In this document: piece by piece, positions 15,235 to 25,091 of the stretch
Numbering within the stretch: position 1 is the first letter of the stretch
How the letters are laid out: each line of letters begins with the position of its first letter
Source: Actinomycetota bacterium
GTDB taxonomy: Bacteria; Actinomycetota; Acidimicrobiia; Acidimicrobiales; CADCSY01
DNA length: 64,000 bases
NCBI GenBank assembly: GCA_004366205.1
Contig: SIRW01000019.1
Span: 1 to 64,000, forward strand
Reading direction: 5' to 3'
Position numbers and translations under genes: made by a program
Notes under the pieces: model-generated
Told to the model about the DNA's origin: nothing
Seen by the model: only the letters and a program-made list of their open reading frames with translations
Databases searched by the model: none

Positions 15235-17148
15235 ATGACCAGCTCGGAGGACACGCAGCGGGGACCGCGGCCGGGGGCCGGGCTGCTCGCGCTCCTCCGC
15301 CTGCTTCCGTCGGTGAGCCGGCCCCGCACGGCGCTCGTGGGCGGCACCACGCTGGTCGCTGGTCTGCTGCCGGTGGCCTTCACGATCGCCGCGGGGATCA
15401 TGGTCGGCGCCGTGCCCGGTGCCGTCGCCGGGGGGCTCGACTCGCCCGAGGGCCGGCGCCTGCTGACCGCCCTGATCGTGGCGGCGGTGCTCTTCGTCGC
15501 CGAGCAGGTCACGGGTCAGGTCCAGAGCTACCTCGCGGACGCCCTCGGTCGGCGCACCAGCGGGATCCTGCGCGAGCGGGCCATGGCCGCGGCCCTGCGC
15601 CCGGTCGGCCTCGCCCACCTCGAGGACCGCGACCTGGCCGACACGATCTCGCTCGCCCGCGACCTCGGGCCCGGGCAGTTCACGCCCGGCGGTGCGGTCG
15701 CCGGCCTGGCCGTCGGTGCCGTCCCGAGGATCCAGATGGCCGTGTCGGCGCTGGTCGTCGGCGTGCTCTTCTCGTGGCCGCTCGCCCTGGTGCTGCTCGT
15801 CGGCGGCGCGGTCAGCCAGGTGCTGCTGCTGCGGGTGTTCTTCGTCCACGCCGCCGTGCTGGCCGACACCACGGCGGTGCTGCGGCGGTCGGTGTACGTG
15901 CGCGACCTGGCGCTGACCCCCGGCGCGGCCAAGGAGGTGCGGGTCTTCGGCCTGGCCGGCTGGCTGGGCGCGCGCTTCACGCGTGTGTGGAACGACGCCA
16001 TGGCGTCGGTCTGGCAGCAGCGGCGTGACCTGCGCGGTCCCCTCGCCACGGTGTGCATCCTGCACGGCGGTGTCCTGGGGGTCGGGCTGCTGGTGGTCGC
16101 GCGGGCCGGCGTGCAGGGCGCGATCGGCGTCGAGTCGCTCGCCGTGCTGCTCGGCGCCGTCATCGCCGCCATGGGCCTCCAGGGCAGCGACAACGACATC
16201 CGCGCTGCCTACGGCGCCGCCTCCGTCCCCGCCCTCCTACGCCTCGAGCAGGCGGTGGCCGAGCCCCGCTTCGCGGCCGCCGGGCACCTGCCGGCGCTCG
16301 GCATGCCGACCGAGGCCATCCGCCTCGAGGGCGTGGGGTTCCGCTACCCGGGCAGCGAGCGTGACGTCTATGCCGGCCTCGACCTTACGATCCCGGCGGG
16401 GCAGAGCCTGGCCATCGTGGGGGTGAACGGCGCCGGCAAGACCACCCTGGTGAAGCTCCTCGCCCGCCTCTACGAGCCGAGCGCCGGCCGCATCACCGTC
16501 GACGGCGTGCCCCTGGCCGAGCTCGACCCGCAGGCGTGGCGCCGTCAGCTGGCGGTGCTCTTCCAGGACTTCGTGCGCTACGGCCTCACCGCCGCCGACA
16601 ACGTCGCCTTCGGCGCCGTCGATGCCGACAGCGGGCCCGCGGCGCTCGCGCGGGCGGCCGAGCGCGCCGGCGCGGGCGAGGTCGTCGAGCAGCTCGCCGA
16701 GGGGTGGGACACCATCCTCACCCGGGCCGTCACGGGCGGCGCCGACCTGTCCGGCGGCCAGTGGCAACGCGTGGCGCTGGCCCGGGCCCTGCTGGCCGTG
16801 GACGCCGGCGCGCGTGTGCTCGTCCTCGACGAGCCCACCGCCAACCTCGACGTGCGGGCCGAGGCCGAGCTCTACGACCGGTTCCTCGACCTCACCCGGG
16901 GCCTGACAACCATCCTCGTCTCGCACCGCTTCTCCACCGTGCGGCGGGCCGACCGCATCGTCGTGCTCGACGCCGGGAGGGTGGTCGAGGACGGCTCCCA
17001 CGACGAGCTCCTCGAGCTGGGTGGCCGCTACGCCGCCATGTTCAACGCCCAGGCGTCCCGGTTCGCCGATGCCCCCGTCGGCGCGCCCGGGCCCGGCCAC
17101 CCGGCAGTGGACGGTGACCAGCGTGAGGGTGAGATCACCGGTGCGTGA
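15235..17148 (+). CDS. ABC exporter half-transporter (permease-ATPase fusion), first of pair
   Basis: 637 aa. A membrane domain of about 340 residues with several helices is followed by the ATPase: Walker [12 protein letters not shown]-loop VLFQDFVRYG, signature LSGGQWQR, Walker B VLVLDEPTANLD, H-loop SHRF. All catalytic residues are intact. It overlaps the next gene, which encodes a similar half-transporter, so the two probably form a heterodimer exporting a lipid, peptide or drug. The ATG at 15235 follows GGAG. A divergent operator region (15056-15132) precedes it. The overlap with the start of the second gene is 8 bp. Confidence 0.88.
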   Translation: MTSSEDTQRGPRPGAGLLALLRLLPSVSRPRTALVGGTTLVAGLLPVAFTIAAGIMVGAVPGAVAGGLDSPEGRRLLTALIVAAVLFVAEQVTGQVQSYLADALGRRTSGILRERAMAAALRPVGLAHLEDRDLADTISLARDLGPGQFTPGGAVAGLAVGAVPRIQMAVSALVVGVLFSWPLALVLLVGGAVSQVLLLRVFFVHAAVLADTTAVLRRSVYVRDLALTPGAAKEVRVFGLAGWLGARFTRVWNDAMASVWQQRRDLRGPLATVCILHGGVLGVGLLVVARAGVQGAIGVESLAVLLGAVIAAMGLQGSDNDIRAAYGAASVPALLRLEQAVAEPRFAAAGHLPALGMPTEAIRLEGVGFRYPGSERDVYAGLDLTIPAGQSLAIVGVNGAGKTTLVKLLARLYEPSAGRITVDGVPLAELDPQAWRRQLAVLFQDFVRYGLTAADNVAFGAVDADSGPAALARAAERAGAGEVVEQLAEGWDTILTRAVTGGADLSGGQWQRVALARALLAVDAGARVLVLDEPTANLDVRAEAELYDRFLDLTRGLTTILVSHRFSTVRRADRIVVLDAGRVVEDGSHDELLELGGRYAAMFNAQASRFADAPVGAPGPGHPAVDGDQREGEITGA

Positions 17149-18937
17149 GCTCGCCCGCTCCATCGGGGTGATGGTGGCCCTGTCGTTCCGAGCCGACTGG
17201 CGCCGGTCGACCGTCGTGTTCCTGCTCACGCCGCTCGCCGGGCTGGGCGGTGCCCTCTTCGCCCTGTGGCTGCGCGTCATCGTCGACGCCGCCATCGCCG
17301 GCGACATGGGGGGCGCCATGGGAGCCGTGGCGCTGCTCACCGCCACGTCGCTCGTCGTCATCGCCGCGGCGCTGACCGGCTTCACCATGAGCATGAAGCT
17401 CCAGGAGCGCACCGACCTCGCCGTCGACCAGCGCCTCATCGAGCTCACCGCCGGCATCCCGACGATCGAGCACCACGAGCGCCCCGAGTACCTCGACCGG
17501 CTCGAGCTGCTGCGCACCCAGCGGGGCGTGATGTCGAGCGTCGTGCGGGCCATCGTGCAGAACGCCTCGGCCATCCTCCAGGTCACGGCCACGGTCGTCC
17601 TGCTCGTGACCGTGCACCCCGCGCTGGCGCTGCTGCCCCTGTTCGCCGTGCCCTCCCTCGTCATCGCCGGACGGACGCAACGCCGCGTCGAGGAGGTCGA
17701 GGAGGCGACGGCGCAGCAGACCCGTCGGGCCCTGCACCTGTTCGACCTGGCCACCGACAGCGGTGCCGGGAAGGAGCTGCGGGTCTTCCGGCTCGAACCC
17801 GAGATCCAGCGTCGCTACCGCGACACCTGGACCGAGGTCGACGAGATCCGGGACGCCGTGCGGCGCCGGGTGGTGCTGCTCCGTGGTGCGGGCTGGCTGC
17901 TGTTCTCCGCCGGCTACGTGGCGGCCATCGTGCTCGTCGTGCGCGAGGCGGTCGCCGGCCGGGCGACACCGGGGCAGGTGCTGATGGCGCTCACGCTCGC
18001 CGCCCAGGTCAACAACCAGGTCACCGGTGCGGCCATGTCGGTCGTGTGGCTGCTGAACGCCCTGAAGGTGGTCGGCCGGTACCGTTGGCTGGTCGACCAC
18101 GCCCGCACGGTCGCCGCCGCCCTGGTCGACGGCGGCGACCTGGCGCCGGTCCCCGAGCGCCTGCAGCGTGGCATCGAGCTCGACCGTGTGGCGTTCCGCT
18201 ACCCCGAGACCGACACCGAGGTGCTGCGCGACGTGTCGCTCACGATCCCCGCCGGCTCGACCGTCGCCATCGTCGGCGAGAACGGGGCCGGCAAGTCCAC
18301 CCTGGTGAAGCTGCTGTGCCGGTTCTACGAGCCCACGGAGGGCGCCATCCGCGTCGACGGGGTCGACTTGCGCCGCATCCATCCCGAGGCGTGGCGGACG
18401 CGGCTCTCCGCGGGCTTCCAGGACTTCGCCAAGCTCGAGCTGCTGGCCCGGGAGGCCGTCGGGGTCGGCGACGTCGAGCGCGGCGACGACGACGGCGCCG
18501 TGCGGCTGGCGCTGGAGCGGGCGCAGGCCGGTGAGGTCGTCGACGTGCTCCCGCAAGGGCTCGCCACCCAGCTCGGCCCCTCGTGGGACGACGGCGTCGA
18601 CCTCTCCGGCGGGCAGTGGCAGAAGCTCGCCCTCGGCCGGGCGATGATGCGCGAGCGGCCGCTCCTGCTCGTGCTCGACGAGCCCACCGCCGCCCTCGAC
18701 GCCGAGGCCGAGCACGCCCTGTTCGAGCGCTACGCCGAGGCCGCCCGCACGGTGGGCGTCGAGACCGGCGCCGTCACCGTGCTGGTGTCCCACCGCTTCT
18801 CGACCGTTCGCATGGCCGACCTGATCCTCGTGGTCGACGACGGACGGGTCACCGAGGCGGGTTCGCACGACGACCTCGTCGCCGCCGGCGGCCTCTACGC
18901 CGAGCTCTACGAGCTGCAGGCCCGGGCCTACCGCTGA
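17141..18937 (+). CDS. ABC exporter half-transporter, second of pair
   Basis: 598 aa. Six-helix-type membrane domain (about 1-330), then the ATPase with Walker A GENGAGKSTL, Q-loop AGFQDFAKLE, signature LSGGQWQK, Walker B LLLVLDEPTAALD and H-loop SHRF. The catalytic Glu is kept in both partners, so neither site looks degenerate as in many heterodimeric exporters. The GTG start overlaps the previous stop by 8 bp; an in-frame GTG at 17123 is an alternative. Transport substrate unknown. Confidence 0.87.
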   Translation: MRELARSIGVMVALSFRADWRRSTVVFLLTPLAGLGGALFALWLRVIVDAAIAGDMGGAMGAVALLTATSLVVIAAALTGFTMSMKLQERTDLAVDQRLIELTAGIPTIEHHERPEYLDRLELLRTQRGVMSSVVRAIVQNASAILQVTATVVLLVTVHPALALLPLFAVPSLVIAGRTQRRVEEVEEATAQQTRRALHLFDLATDSGAGKELRVFRLEPEIQRRYRDTWTEVDEIRDAVRRRVVLLRGAGWLLFSAGYVAAIVLVVREAVAGRATPGQVLMALTLAAQVNNQVTGAAMSVVWLLNALKVVGRYRWLVDHARTVAAALVDGGDLAPVPERLQRGIELDRVAFRYPETDTEVLRDVSLTIPAGSTVAIVGENGAGKSTLVKLLCRFYEPTEGAIRVDGVDLRRIHPEAWRTRLSAGFQDFAKLELLAREAVGVGDVERGDDDGAVRLALERAQAGEVVDVLPQGLATQLGPSWDDGVDLSGGQWQKLALGRAMMRERPLLLVLDEPTAALDAEAEHALFERYAEAARTVGVETGAVTVLVSHRFSTVRMADLILVVDDGRVTEAGSHDDLVAAGGLYAELYELQARAYR

Positions 18938-18947
18938 GCCCCTCCGG

Positions 18948-18953
18948 TAGGGT
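18948..18953 (+). promoter_or_regulatory. -10 box of a leaderless promoter (VOC gene)
   Basis: TAGGGT ends 6 nt before the ATG at 18960 and only 10 nt after the exporter stop. No Shine-Dalgarno is visible, so the VOC gene probably has its own leaderless transcript. Confidence 0.55.
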
Positions 18954-18959
18954 CCAGGC

Positions 18960-19715
18960 ATGACCGCGACCCGCCTGCGCCAGGTGGCGCTCGCCGCCCG
19001 CGGTCTCGACGAGGTGGGCGGCGCCCTCCAGCGCGAGCTGCGGCTGGGCGAGCCGTTCCGCGACCCGGGCGTGGGGGAGTTCGGGCTGGCGAACGTGGTG
19101 TTCGCGGCCGGGGACTCGTTCATCGAGGTGGTGTCGCCGGTCCGGGACGACACGGCCGCGGGCCGCTACCTCGACCGGCGGGGCGGCGACGCCGGCTACA
19201 TGGCGCTGTTCGAGGTGCCCGACACGGACGAGGCCCGTCGTCGGGTCGCCGACCTGGGCGTGCGGGTGGTGTGGCAGCTCGACCTCGACGACATCTCGGG
19301 GACCCACCTGCATCCCCAGGACGTGCCTGGCGCCATCGTGTCGCTCGACACGCCGAGGCCGCCGGGATCGTGGCGGTGGGGTGGTCCCGGCTGGGCGGGA
19401 CGGATACCCGACCACGAGCCCGGCGGCATCACCGGGCTCACCGTGGCCGCCGTCGACCCCGACCTCGTGGCCGAGCGGTGGGCGGCGGCGCTCGCCCGCG
19501 CCGTCGAGGAGCTCGACGGCGTGCCGGCGATCGCGCTCGACCGCCGCCGCCAGCTGGTCACGTTCGAACCCGCCCCCGATGCCGCCGGCGAGGGGATCGT
19601 GGGCGTCACCGTGGAGCGCCCCCACGTCGAGGCCCCCCACGACGTCACCATCGGCGGGGTGCGCTTCCAGCTCGTCCCCGTCGCCCCCCAGACCCCCACC
19701 GGCGACGGCCCCTGA
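18960..19715 (+). CDS. VOC (glyoxalase-like) domain protein
   Basis: 251 aa. The N-terminal half starts RLRQVALAARGLDEVGGALQRELRLG, the first beta-alpha-beta of a VOC fold, with FGLANVVFAAGDSFIEVVSP as the next strand pair. A second, more diverged copy follows from about residue 145 (GITGLTVAAVDPDLVAERW). This matches the glyoxalase_3-like subgroup that has no assigned reaction. Metal ligands cannot be fixed with certainty. It is followed by a hairpin repeat (19726-19787) that should end the transcript. Confidence 0.75.
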   Translation: MTATRLRQVALAARGLDEVGGALQRELRLGEPFRDPGVGEFGLANVVFAAGDSFIEVVSPVRDDTAAGRYLDRRGGDAGYMALFEVPDTDEARRRVADLGVRVVWQLDLDDISGTHLHPQDVPGAIVSLDTPRPPGSWRWGGPGWAGRIPDHEPGGITGLTVAAVDPDLVAERWAAALARAVEELDGVPAIALDRRRQLVTFEPAPDAAGEGIVGVTVERPHVEAPHDVTIGGVRFQLVPVAPQTPTGDGP

Positions 19716-19725
19716 CCACCCCCTC

Positions 19726-19787
19726 CCTTCCCGTTCTGGGTGGGCCCGGTCTCACTGTCGTGAGACCAGAAGCACCCAGAATGAAGG
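19726..19787. repeat. TTCTGGG-family hairpin, single copy
   Basis: Outer stem TTCTGGGTG (19734-19742) with CACCCAGAA (19773-19781), extended by CCTTC/GAAGG (19726-19730, 19783-19787); inner stem GGTCTCAC (19748-19755) with GTGAGACC (19760-19767) and a 4-nt loop. The same TTCTGGG...GGTCTC...GAGACC...CCCAGAA skeleton recurs at 33448-33560 and 59994-60107. Here it lies between two genes on the same strand and probably ends the VOC transcript. Confidence 0.75.
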
Positions 19788-19841
19788 TGTGGGGGGCGGG
19801 CGGCTCGACAGCGGCGGCGCCGCGGGCAACGATCGGCACCC

Positions 19842-20744
19842 ATGACCGACGACGGGGTGATCGGCCGGGTGGCGGCCCTGTACCGCTACCCGGTGAAGTC
19901 CATGCTGGGCGAGGCGCTCGAGGTCGCCGAGGTCGGGGAGCGGGGCGTGGCCGGCGACCGTGCCTACGCCCTCGTGGACCGCGACGACGGCAAGGTGGCG
20001 TCGGCCAAGAACCCCCGCAAGTGGGGCGCGCTGCTGCGGTGCCGGGCCACCTACGTCGAACCGCCGAGCAGCGCCGGCGCGGCCCCGGTGCGGATCACGC
20101 TGCCGGACGGGACCGAGGTCCGCAGCGACTCGGCCGGCGCCGACGCCGTGCTCTCCCGATTCGTCGGCCGGGACGTGACCCTCGTCGCCGGCGCCCCCGA
20201 GGGCTCGGCGTTCGAGGAGGTGTGGCCCGACGACGTGGGTGCGATCGCCCCGGAAGACTTCATCGAGCGCACCGAGTCAGGCCGGGAGCCGACGGGGGAG
20301 CGGGTGAGCGACATCACGACGGCGATGGCCGCCCCGCCGGGCACGTTCTTCGACGTCACGCCGCTGCACCTCCTCACCACGGCCACGCTCGAGCGGCTGG
20401 CGGCGCTGGCGCCGGCGTCGGACTTCGACGTGCGGCGGTACCGGCCCAACGTGCTCATCGACGCCGAGGAGGGCGGCTTCCTCGAGAACGACTGGGCCGG
20501 CCGCACGATCCGGCTCGGGGAGGCGGCAGCCAGCGGGATGCTGCCGACGATGCGCTGCGTGATGACGACGCTGGCCCAGGACGGGCTCGACGCCGACCGC
20601 TCGACGCTGCAGGCGATCGCCGAGCACAACCGCATCGAGATCCCCGGGCTCGGCACCTGGGCCTGCGCGGGGATCTACGCCGGCGTGGCGGCGGCCGGGG
20701 TGGTGCGCGTCGGCGACGAGGTTCGTCTGGACGCGCCGTCGTGA
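19842..20744 (+). CDS. MOSC domain protein with N-terminal MOSC barrel
   Basis: 300 aa. The N-terminal beta barrel begins VAALYRYPVKSMLGEALEVAEVGERGVAGDRAYALVD, the usual MOSC_N text. The MOSC domain carries the conserved Cys in MRCVMTT that can bind a molybdenum-cofactor sulfur, followed by LAQDGLDADRSTLQAIAEHN and GTWACAGIYAGV. Related proteins (YiiM, mARC, MoCo sulfurase C-domain) transfer or carry sulfur on molybdopterin, or reduce N-hydroxylated compounds. No partner is adjacent. Confidence 0.85.
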   Translation: MTDDGVIGRVAALYRYPVKSMLGEALEVAEVGERGVAGDRAYALVDRDDGKVASAKNPRKWGALLRCRATYVEPPSSAGAAPVRITLPDGTEVRSDSAGADAVLSRFVGRDVTLVAGAPEGSAFEEVWPDDVGAIAPEDFIERTESGREPTGERVSDITTAMAAPPGTFFDVTPLHLLTTATLERLAALAPASDFDVRRYRPNVLIDAEEGGFLENDWAGRTIRLGEAAASGMLPTMRCVMTTLAQDGLDADRSTLQAIAEHNRIEIPGLGTWACAGIYAGVAAAGVVRVGDEVRLDAPS

Positions 20745-20844
20745 GGGTCCCGCCGACCGAGACCGGTCGCCCGGGGCGCTGGTGCGCCGGCGATGGGCGG
20801 GCCGGGCCGCGGGAGGCCGGCGCGACGTCGGCTCCGGCGCGGCC

Positions 20845-22125
20845 ATGACCGCTGAATCGACCCCCACGGCGGACGAGGTCCGGGCCGAGGTCCGCGGCTG
20901 GCTGGCGACGTACTGGGACCCCGATCGCCCGCTGCGCGAGTGGCGGGAGCTGCTCGTCGACTCGGGTTGGGGCTGCCCCACCTGGCCGGCCGACCTGTGG
21001 GGGCGGGGGCTCCCGGCCGCACTTGGACGGGTGGTCGGCGATGCGCTCGCCGCCGCGGGCGCCGTCGGGGTCGCGGTTGGCGCGGGCATGGCCCTGGCCG
21101 CCCCCACCCTCCTGGAGCACGGGCCGAGCGAGCTCGCCCGCCGGCTGCTCCGCCCGCTCGCCACGGGGGAGCACACGTGGTGCCAGCTGTTCAGCGAGCC
21201 GGGCAGTGGTTCGGACCTGGCCGGCCTCACGACGCGCGCCGACCGGGACGGGTCGGGACCGGACGCCGGCTGGGTTGTGAACGGCCAGAAGCTGTGGACC
21301 ACCGGGGCCCACCACGCCGCCTACGGGATGCTCCTCGCCCGCACCGACTGGGACGTCCCGAAACATGCCGGCATCACCTACTTCGCCCTGCCGATGGACC
21401 AACCGGGCGTCGAGGTCCGCTCGGTGCGGCAGATGAACGGCCACGCCTCGTTCAACGAGGTGTTCCTCACCGACGCGTGGGTCCCGCCGGGCCACGTCGT
21501 CGGCGAGCCCGGCCACGGGTGGGCCGCTGCCCGCACCACGCTCGCCCACGAGCGGGGCCTGGCGACCGGCCGCCTCGCTCCGTCGGTCCCGAGCGAGGGG
21601 GAGACCGGGCGGACCGTTCGGGAGGCGGCCGCCGAGGCCGCCGAGTACGCCCGCACCTACGTGTGGTACCCGCAGCGGGCGGGCCGGCCCGACCTCGCCA
21701 TCCCCCACGCCCGCACGGCCGGTCGCGTCGGTGACCCGCTCGTGCGCCAGGCCCTCGCCGCCTTGCATGCGGCCCACGTGACCGCCCGCTGGAACCTCGA
21801 GCGGGCCCGGGCCGCCCGGGCCGCCGGCCGGCCCCCGGGCCCCGAGGGGTCGATCGCCAAGCTGGCGAGCAGCCACATCGCCCGGGCCGGCGCGGCGGTC
21901 CACGGCGCGCTGTCGGGCGCCCACGGGATGCTCAGTGGCCCCGAGTCCCCCTACGGCGGCACCATCGCCGAGGTCCTGGTGTCGGTGCCGGCCCAGTCGA
22001 TCGCCGGTGGCACCGACGAGATCCAGCGCAACATCCTGGGCGAGCGCATCCTCGGCCTCCCCCGGGAGCCCGCCGCCGACGCCGAGCTCCCGTTCCGGGA
22101 GGTCAGGACGAACCGCCCCCGCTGA
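20845..22125 (+). CDS. Acyl-CoA dehydrogenase
   Basis: 426 aa flavoenzyme of the FadE26/IpdE-like group that oxidises acyl-CoA at C2-C3. FAD and substrate signatures: WCQLFSEPGSGSDLAGL, VNGQKLWTTGAH, GITYFALPMDQPGVEVRSV, and IAGGTDEIQRNILGERILGLP at the C terminus. The usual catalytic Glu region is not obvious, as in this heteromeric subfamily. It resembles the dehydrogenase at 46290. ATG 20845 has a weak ribosome site. It is convergent with the thiolase gene, with a hairpin between. Confidence 0.87.
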   Translation: MTAESTPTADEVRAEVRGWLATYWDPDRPLREWRELLVDSGWGCPTWPADLWGRGLPAALGRVVGDALAAAGAVGVAVGAGMALAAPTLLEHGPSELARRLLRPLATGEHTWCQLFSEPGSGSDLAGLTTRADRDGSGPDAGWVVNGQKLWTTGAHHAAYGMLLARTDWDVPKHAGITYFALPMDQPGVEVRSVRQMNGHASFNEVFLTDAWVPPGHVVGEPGHGWAAARTTLAHERGLATGRLAPSVPSEGETGRTVREAAAEAAEYARTYVWYPQRAGRPDLAIPHARTAGRVGDPLVRQALAALHAAHVTARWNLERARAARAAGRPPGPEGSIAKLASSHIARAGAAVHGALSGAHGMLSGPESPYGGTIAEVLVSVPAQSIAGGTDEIQRNILGERILGLPREPAADAELPFREVRTNRPR

Positions 22126-22130
22126 CCCGT

Positions 22131-22181
22131 CGTTCTGTGAGGATCTTCTACTGCTATGCGTTAGAAAACCCTCACAGAACG
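22131..22181. terminator. Hairpin between convergent dehydrogenase and thiolase genes
   Basis: CGTTCTGTGAGG (22131-22142) pairs perfectly with CCTCACAGAACG (22170-22181). An inner TTCTA/TAGAA stem (22146-22150, 22162-22166) closes an AT-rich loop. The ends (TTCTG...CAGAA) resemble the TTCTGGG repeat family but the core differs. Confidence 0.7.
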
Positions 22182-22200
22182 GTTCGGGGTGGCTCCCGCG

Positions 22201-23430
<1,230 letters not shown>

Positions 23431-23604
23431 TCAGGCCGCCCGGGGCCGTCCTGGGGCCGCCTGGTTGGCCCGGGCCCGGCGCAGCGCCTCGCGCGCCTCC
23501 TGCAGGCCGCGCTGGCCGACCGCCCGCACCTCGGGGGTCAACCGCCACTCGGGCTGCTGCTCGGGGGCCTCCTCGGCCTCGATGAGCGCCAGCTGCTCTT
23601 CCAT
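23431..23604 (-). CDS. Small conserved-looking protein, function unknown
   Basis: 57 aa from the ATG at 23604, preceded by GGGGG; a longer in-frame start 11 codons up (23637) is less likely. Sequence features are an acidic start (MEEQLALIEAEEAPEQQ), the phrase PEWRLTPEVRAVGQRG, and a basic helix QEAREALRRARANQ. It resembles short uncharacterised actinobacterial proteins sharing a PEWRL-like phrase; this is from memory only. It lies just upstream of the thiolase operator, on the same strand. Confidence 0.6.
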   Translation of the reverse strand: MEEQLALIEAEEAPEQQPEWRLTPEVRAVGQRGLQEAREALRRARANQAAPGRPRAA

Positions 23605-23673
23605 GCCCCCATCATGACCAGGGGGTGTAACAGTCAAACAGGGCCGGAGGTCCCGAGGCCCCCGTCACGGGAA

Positions 23674-25062
23674 TCAGATCGGAGCGCCGGGGGCGACGAG
23701 CGGCCAGGGGCGCTCCCGCTCGACGATCAGGGCGAGGTCGAGCAGCCACGCTTCGCGGTGGTGGGGCGCCAGGATCTGCATGCCGATCGGCAGGTCGTCG
23801 ACCGTGCCGATGGGGATCGAGATGGCCGGGTTGCCGTAGATGTTCGACGGGATCGTCAGCGCCCCGTTGTTGCCCGGCCCCGCCTGCACCCCGTCCACCA
23901 CCTCGGGAAGCGGTCCCTCGGCGGCGAACGCCACGTCAGGGTTGGTGGCGGCGATCACGAGGTCGACCTCGCCGAACAGCTCGGCCATCTGGTCGACGAA
24001 GTCCCGGCGGGTGGTCTCGACCCGGGCGGCGGAGCGCAGGTCGTAGGTGTTGGTGGCGAACTCCAGGCCGAAGCGGATCTGCGGGGTCAGCAGGTCGGCG
24101 CAGTCGGGGTAGCGATCGCCCAGGGCGGCCATGACCCCCACGAGGCCCGACAGCGCCCAGGCCACGTCGAGCGCGGGCAACCGGACGGGGACGTCGACCC
24201 GGCGCAGCCCGGCCTCCGCGATTAGCTGGTCGGCGGCCGCTTCGAGCTTGTCGACCTGGGCGGCCCGCACCACGGCCGACCCGAGCGTCGGGGCCACCGC
24301 CACCCGCAGGCCCCGCAGCTCGTCCAGGTGGGTGCCGAGCCCCGCTTCCCAGCCCTCGACGCGGGGCAGGCTGAGCGGGTCGTGGCGGTCGTAGCCGTTG
24401 GTGACGTCGATCCAGCGTGCGGTGTCCCGCACCGAGCGGGCCAGGCATCCGCCGACGGCGGTGACGTTGCCCATCTCCGCGCTGGGGCCCTTGGGAAACC
24501 GCCCGTAGGTGCACTTCAACCCCAGCAGGCCGGAGAAGGCGGCGGGGATGCGGATGGAGCCGCCGCCGTCGCCGCCGGTGCCGATGGGCACCAGGCCACC
24601 GGCCACGGCGGCGGCTGCCCCGCCCGAGGAGCCGCCGGGGGTGCGGTCGAGGTTCCACGGGTTGCGGGTGATGCCGTTCAGGCGGGTGCGGGTCAGGTTC
24701 ACGCCCCCGAACTCGCTGGCCGTGGTCATCCCCACGAGCACGGCGCCCGCCTGGCGCAGGCGGGTGACCTGGGTGGCGTCGAAGCCCGACTCCTGGTCCT
24801 TGAAGACGAGCGACGCCTCGGTGTACGGCCACCCGGCGACGTGCGTCAGCTCCTTCACCCCCATCGGGACCCCGCCGAAGGGCAGCGACACGTCGGCCGC
24901 GGTCGCAGCGGCGCGGGCGGCGTCGGGGTCGAGGTACGAGAAGGCGTTCAGCTCGGAGGCCTCGATGGCGGTGAGGCAGGCGTCGAGGGCCTCCACGGGG
25001 CTGAGCTCGCGCGCCCGGAAGGCCTCGACGAGCGAGCAGGCATCACCCAGCCAGGGAGTCAT
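23674..25062 (-). CDS. Amidase signature enzyme
   Basis: 462 aa. The Ser-cisSer-Lys triad is visible: Lys in GVPMGVKELTHV, cis-Ser in TPGGSSGGAAAAVAGG, nucleophile Ser in GTGGDGGGSIRIPAAFSG. The family includes GatA, fatty-acid amide hydrolases and aryl amidases. No GatB or GatC is adjacent and the motif after the triad (LLGLKCTYGRFPKGP) is of the general-amidase kind, so it is probably a catabolic amidase. The ATG start at 25062 has TACCGT 8 nt upstream. Divergent from the thioesterase gene. Confidence 0.9.
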   Translation of the reverse strand: MTPWLGDACSLVEAFRARELSPVEALDACLTAIEASELNAFSYLDPDAARAAATAADVSLPFGGVPMGVKELTHVAGWPYTEASLVFKDQESGFDATQVTRLRQAGAVLVGMTTASEFGGVNLTRTRLNGITRNPWNLDRTPGGSSGGAAAAVAGGLVPIGTGGDGGGSIRIPAAFSGLLGLKCTYGRFPKGPSAEMGNVTAVGGCLARSVRDTARWIDVTNGYDRHDPLSLPRVEGWEAGLGTHLDELRGLRVAVAPTLGSAVVRAAQVDKLEAAADQLIAEAGLRRVDVPVRLPALDVAWALSGLVGVMAALGDRYPDCADLLTPQIRFGLEFATNTYDLRSAARVETTRRDFVDQMAELFGEVDLVIAATNPDVAFAAEGPLPEVVDGVQAGPGNNGALTIPSNIYGNPAISIPIGTVDDLPIGMQILAPHHREAWLLDLALIVERERPWPLVAPGAPI

Positions 25063-25070
25063 GGGGCGAG

Positions 25071-25080
25071 ACGGTAGCGT
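25071..25080. promoter_or_regulatory. Overlapping divergent -10 boxes (amidase / thioesterase)
   Basis: On the minus strand TACCGT (25071-25076) stands 8 nt before the amidase ATG; on the plus strand TAGCGT (25075-25080) stands 11 nt before the thioesterase ATG. The two boxes share two base pairs in a 29-bp gap, so the genes probably compete for polymerase. Confidence 0.5.
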
Positions 25081-25091
25081 GTCGCCCCGTC

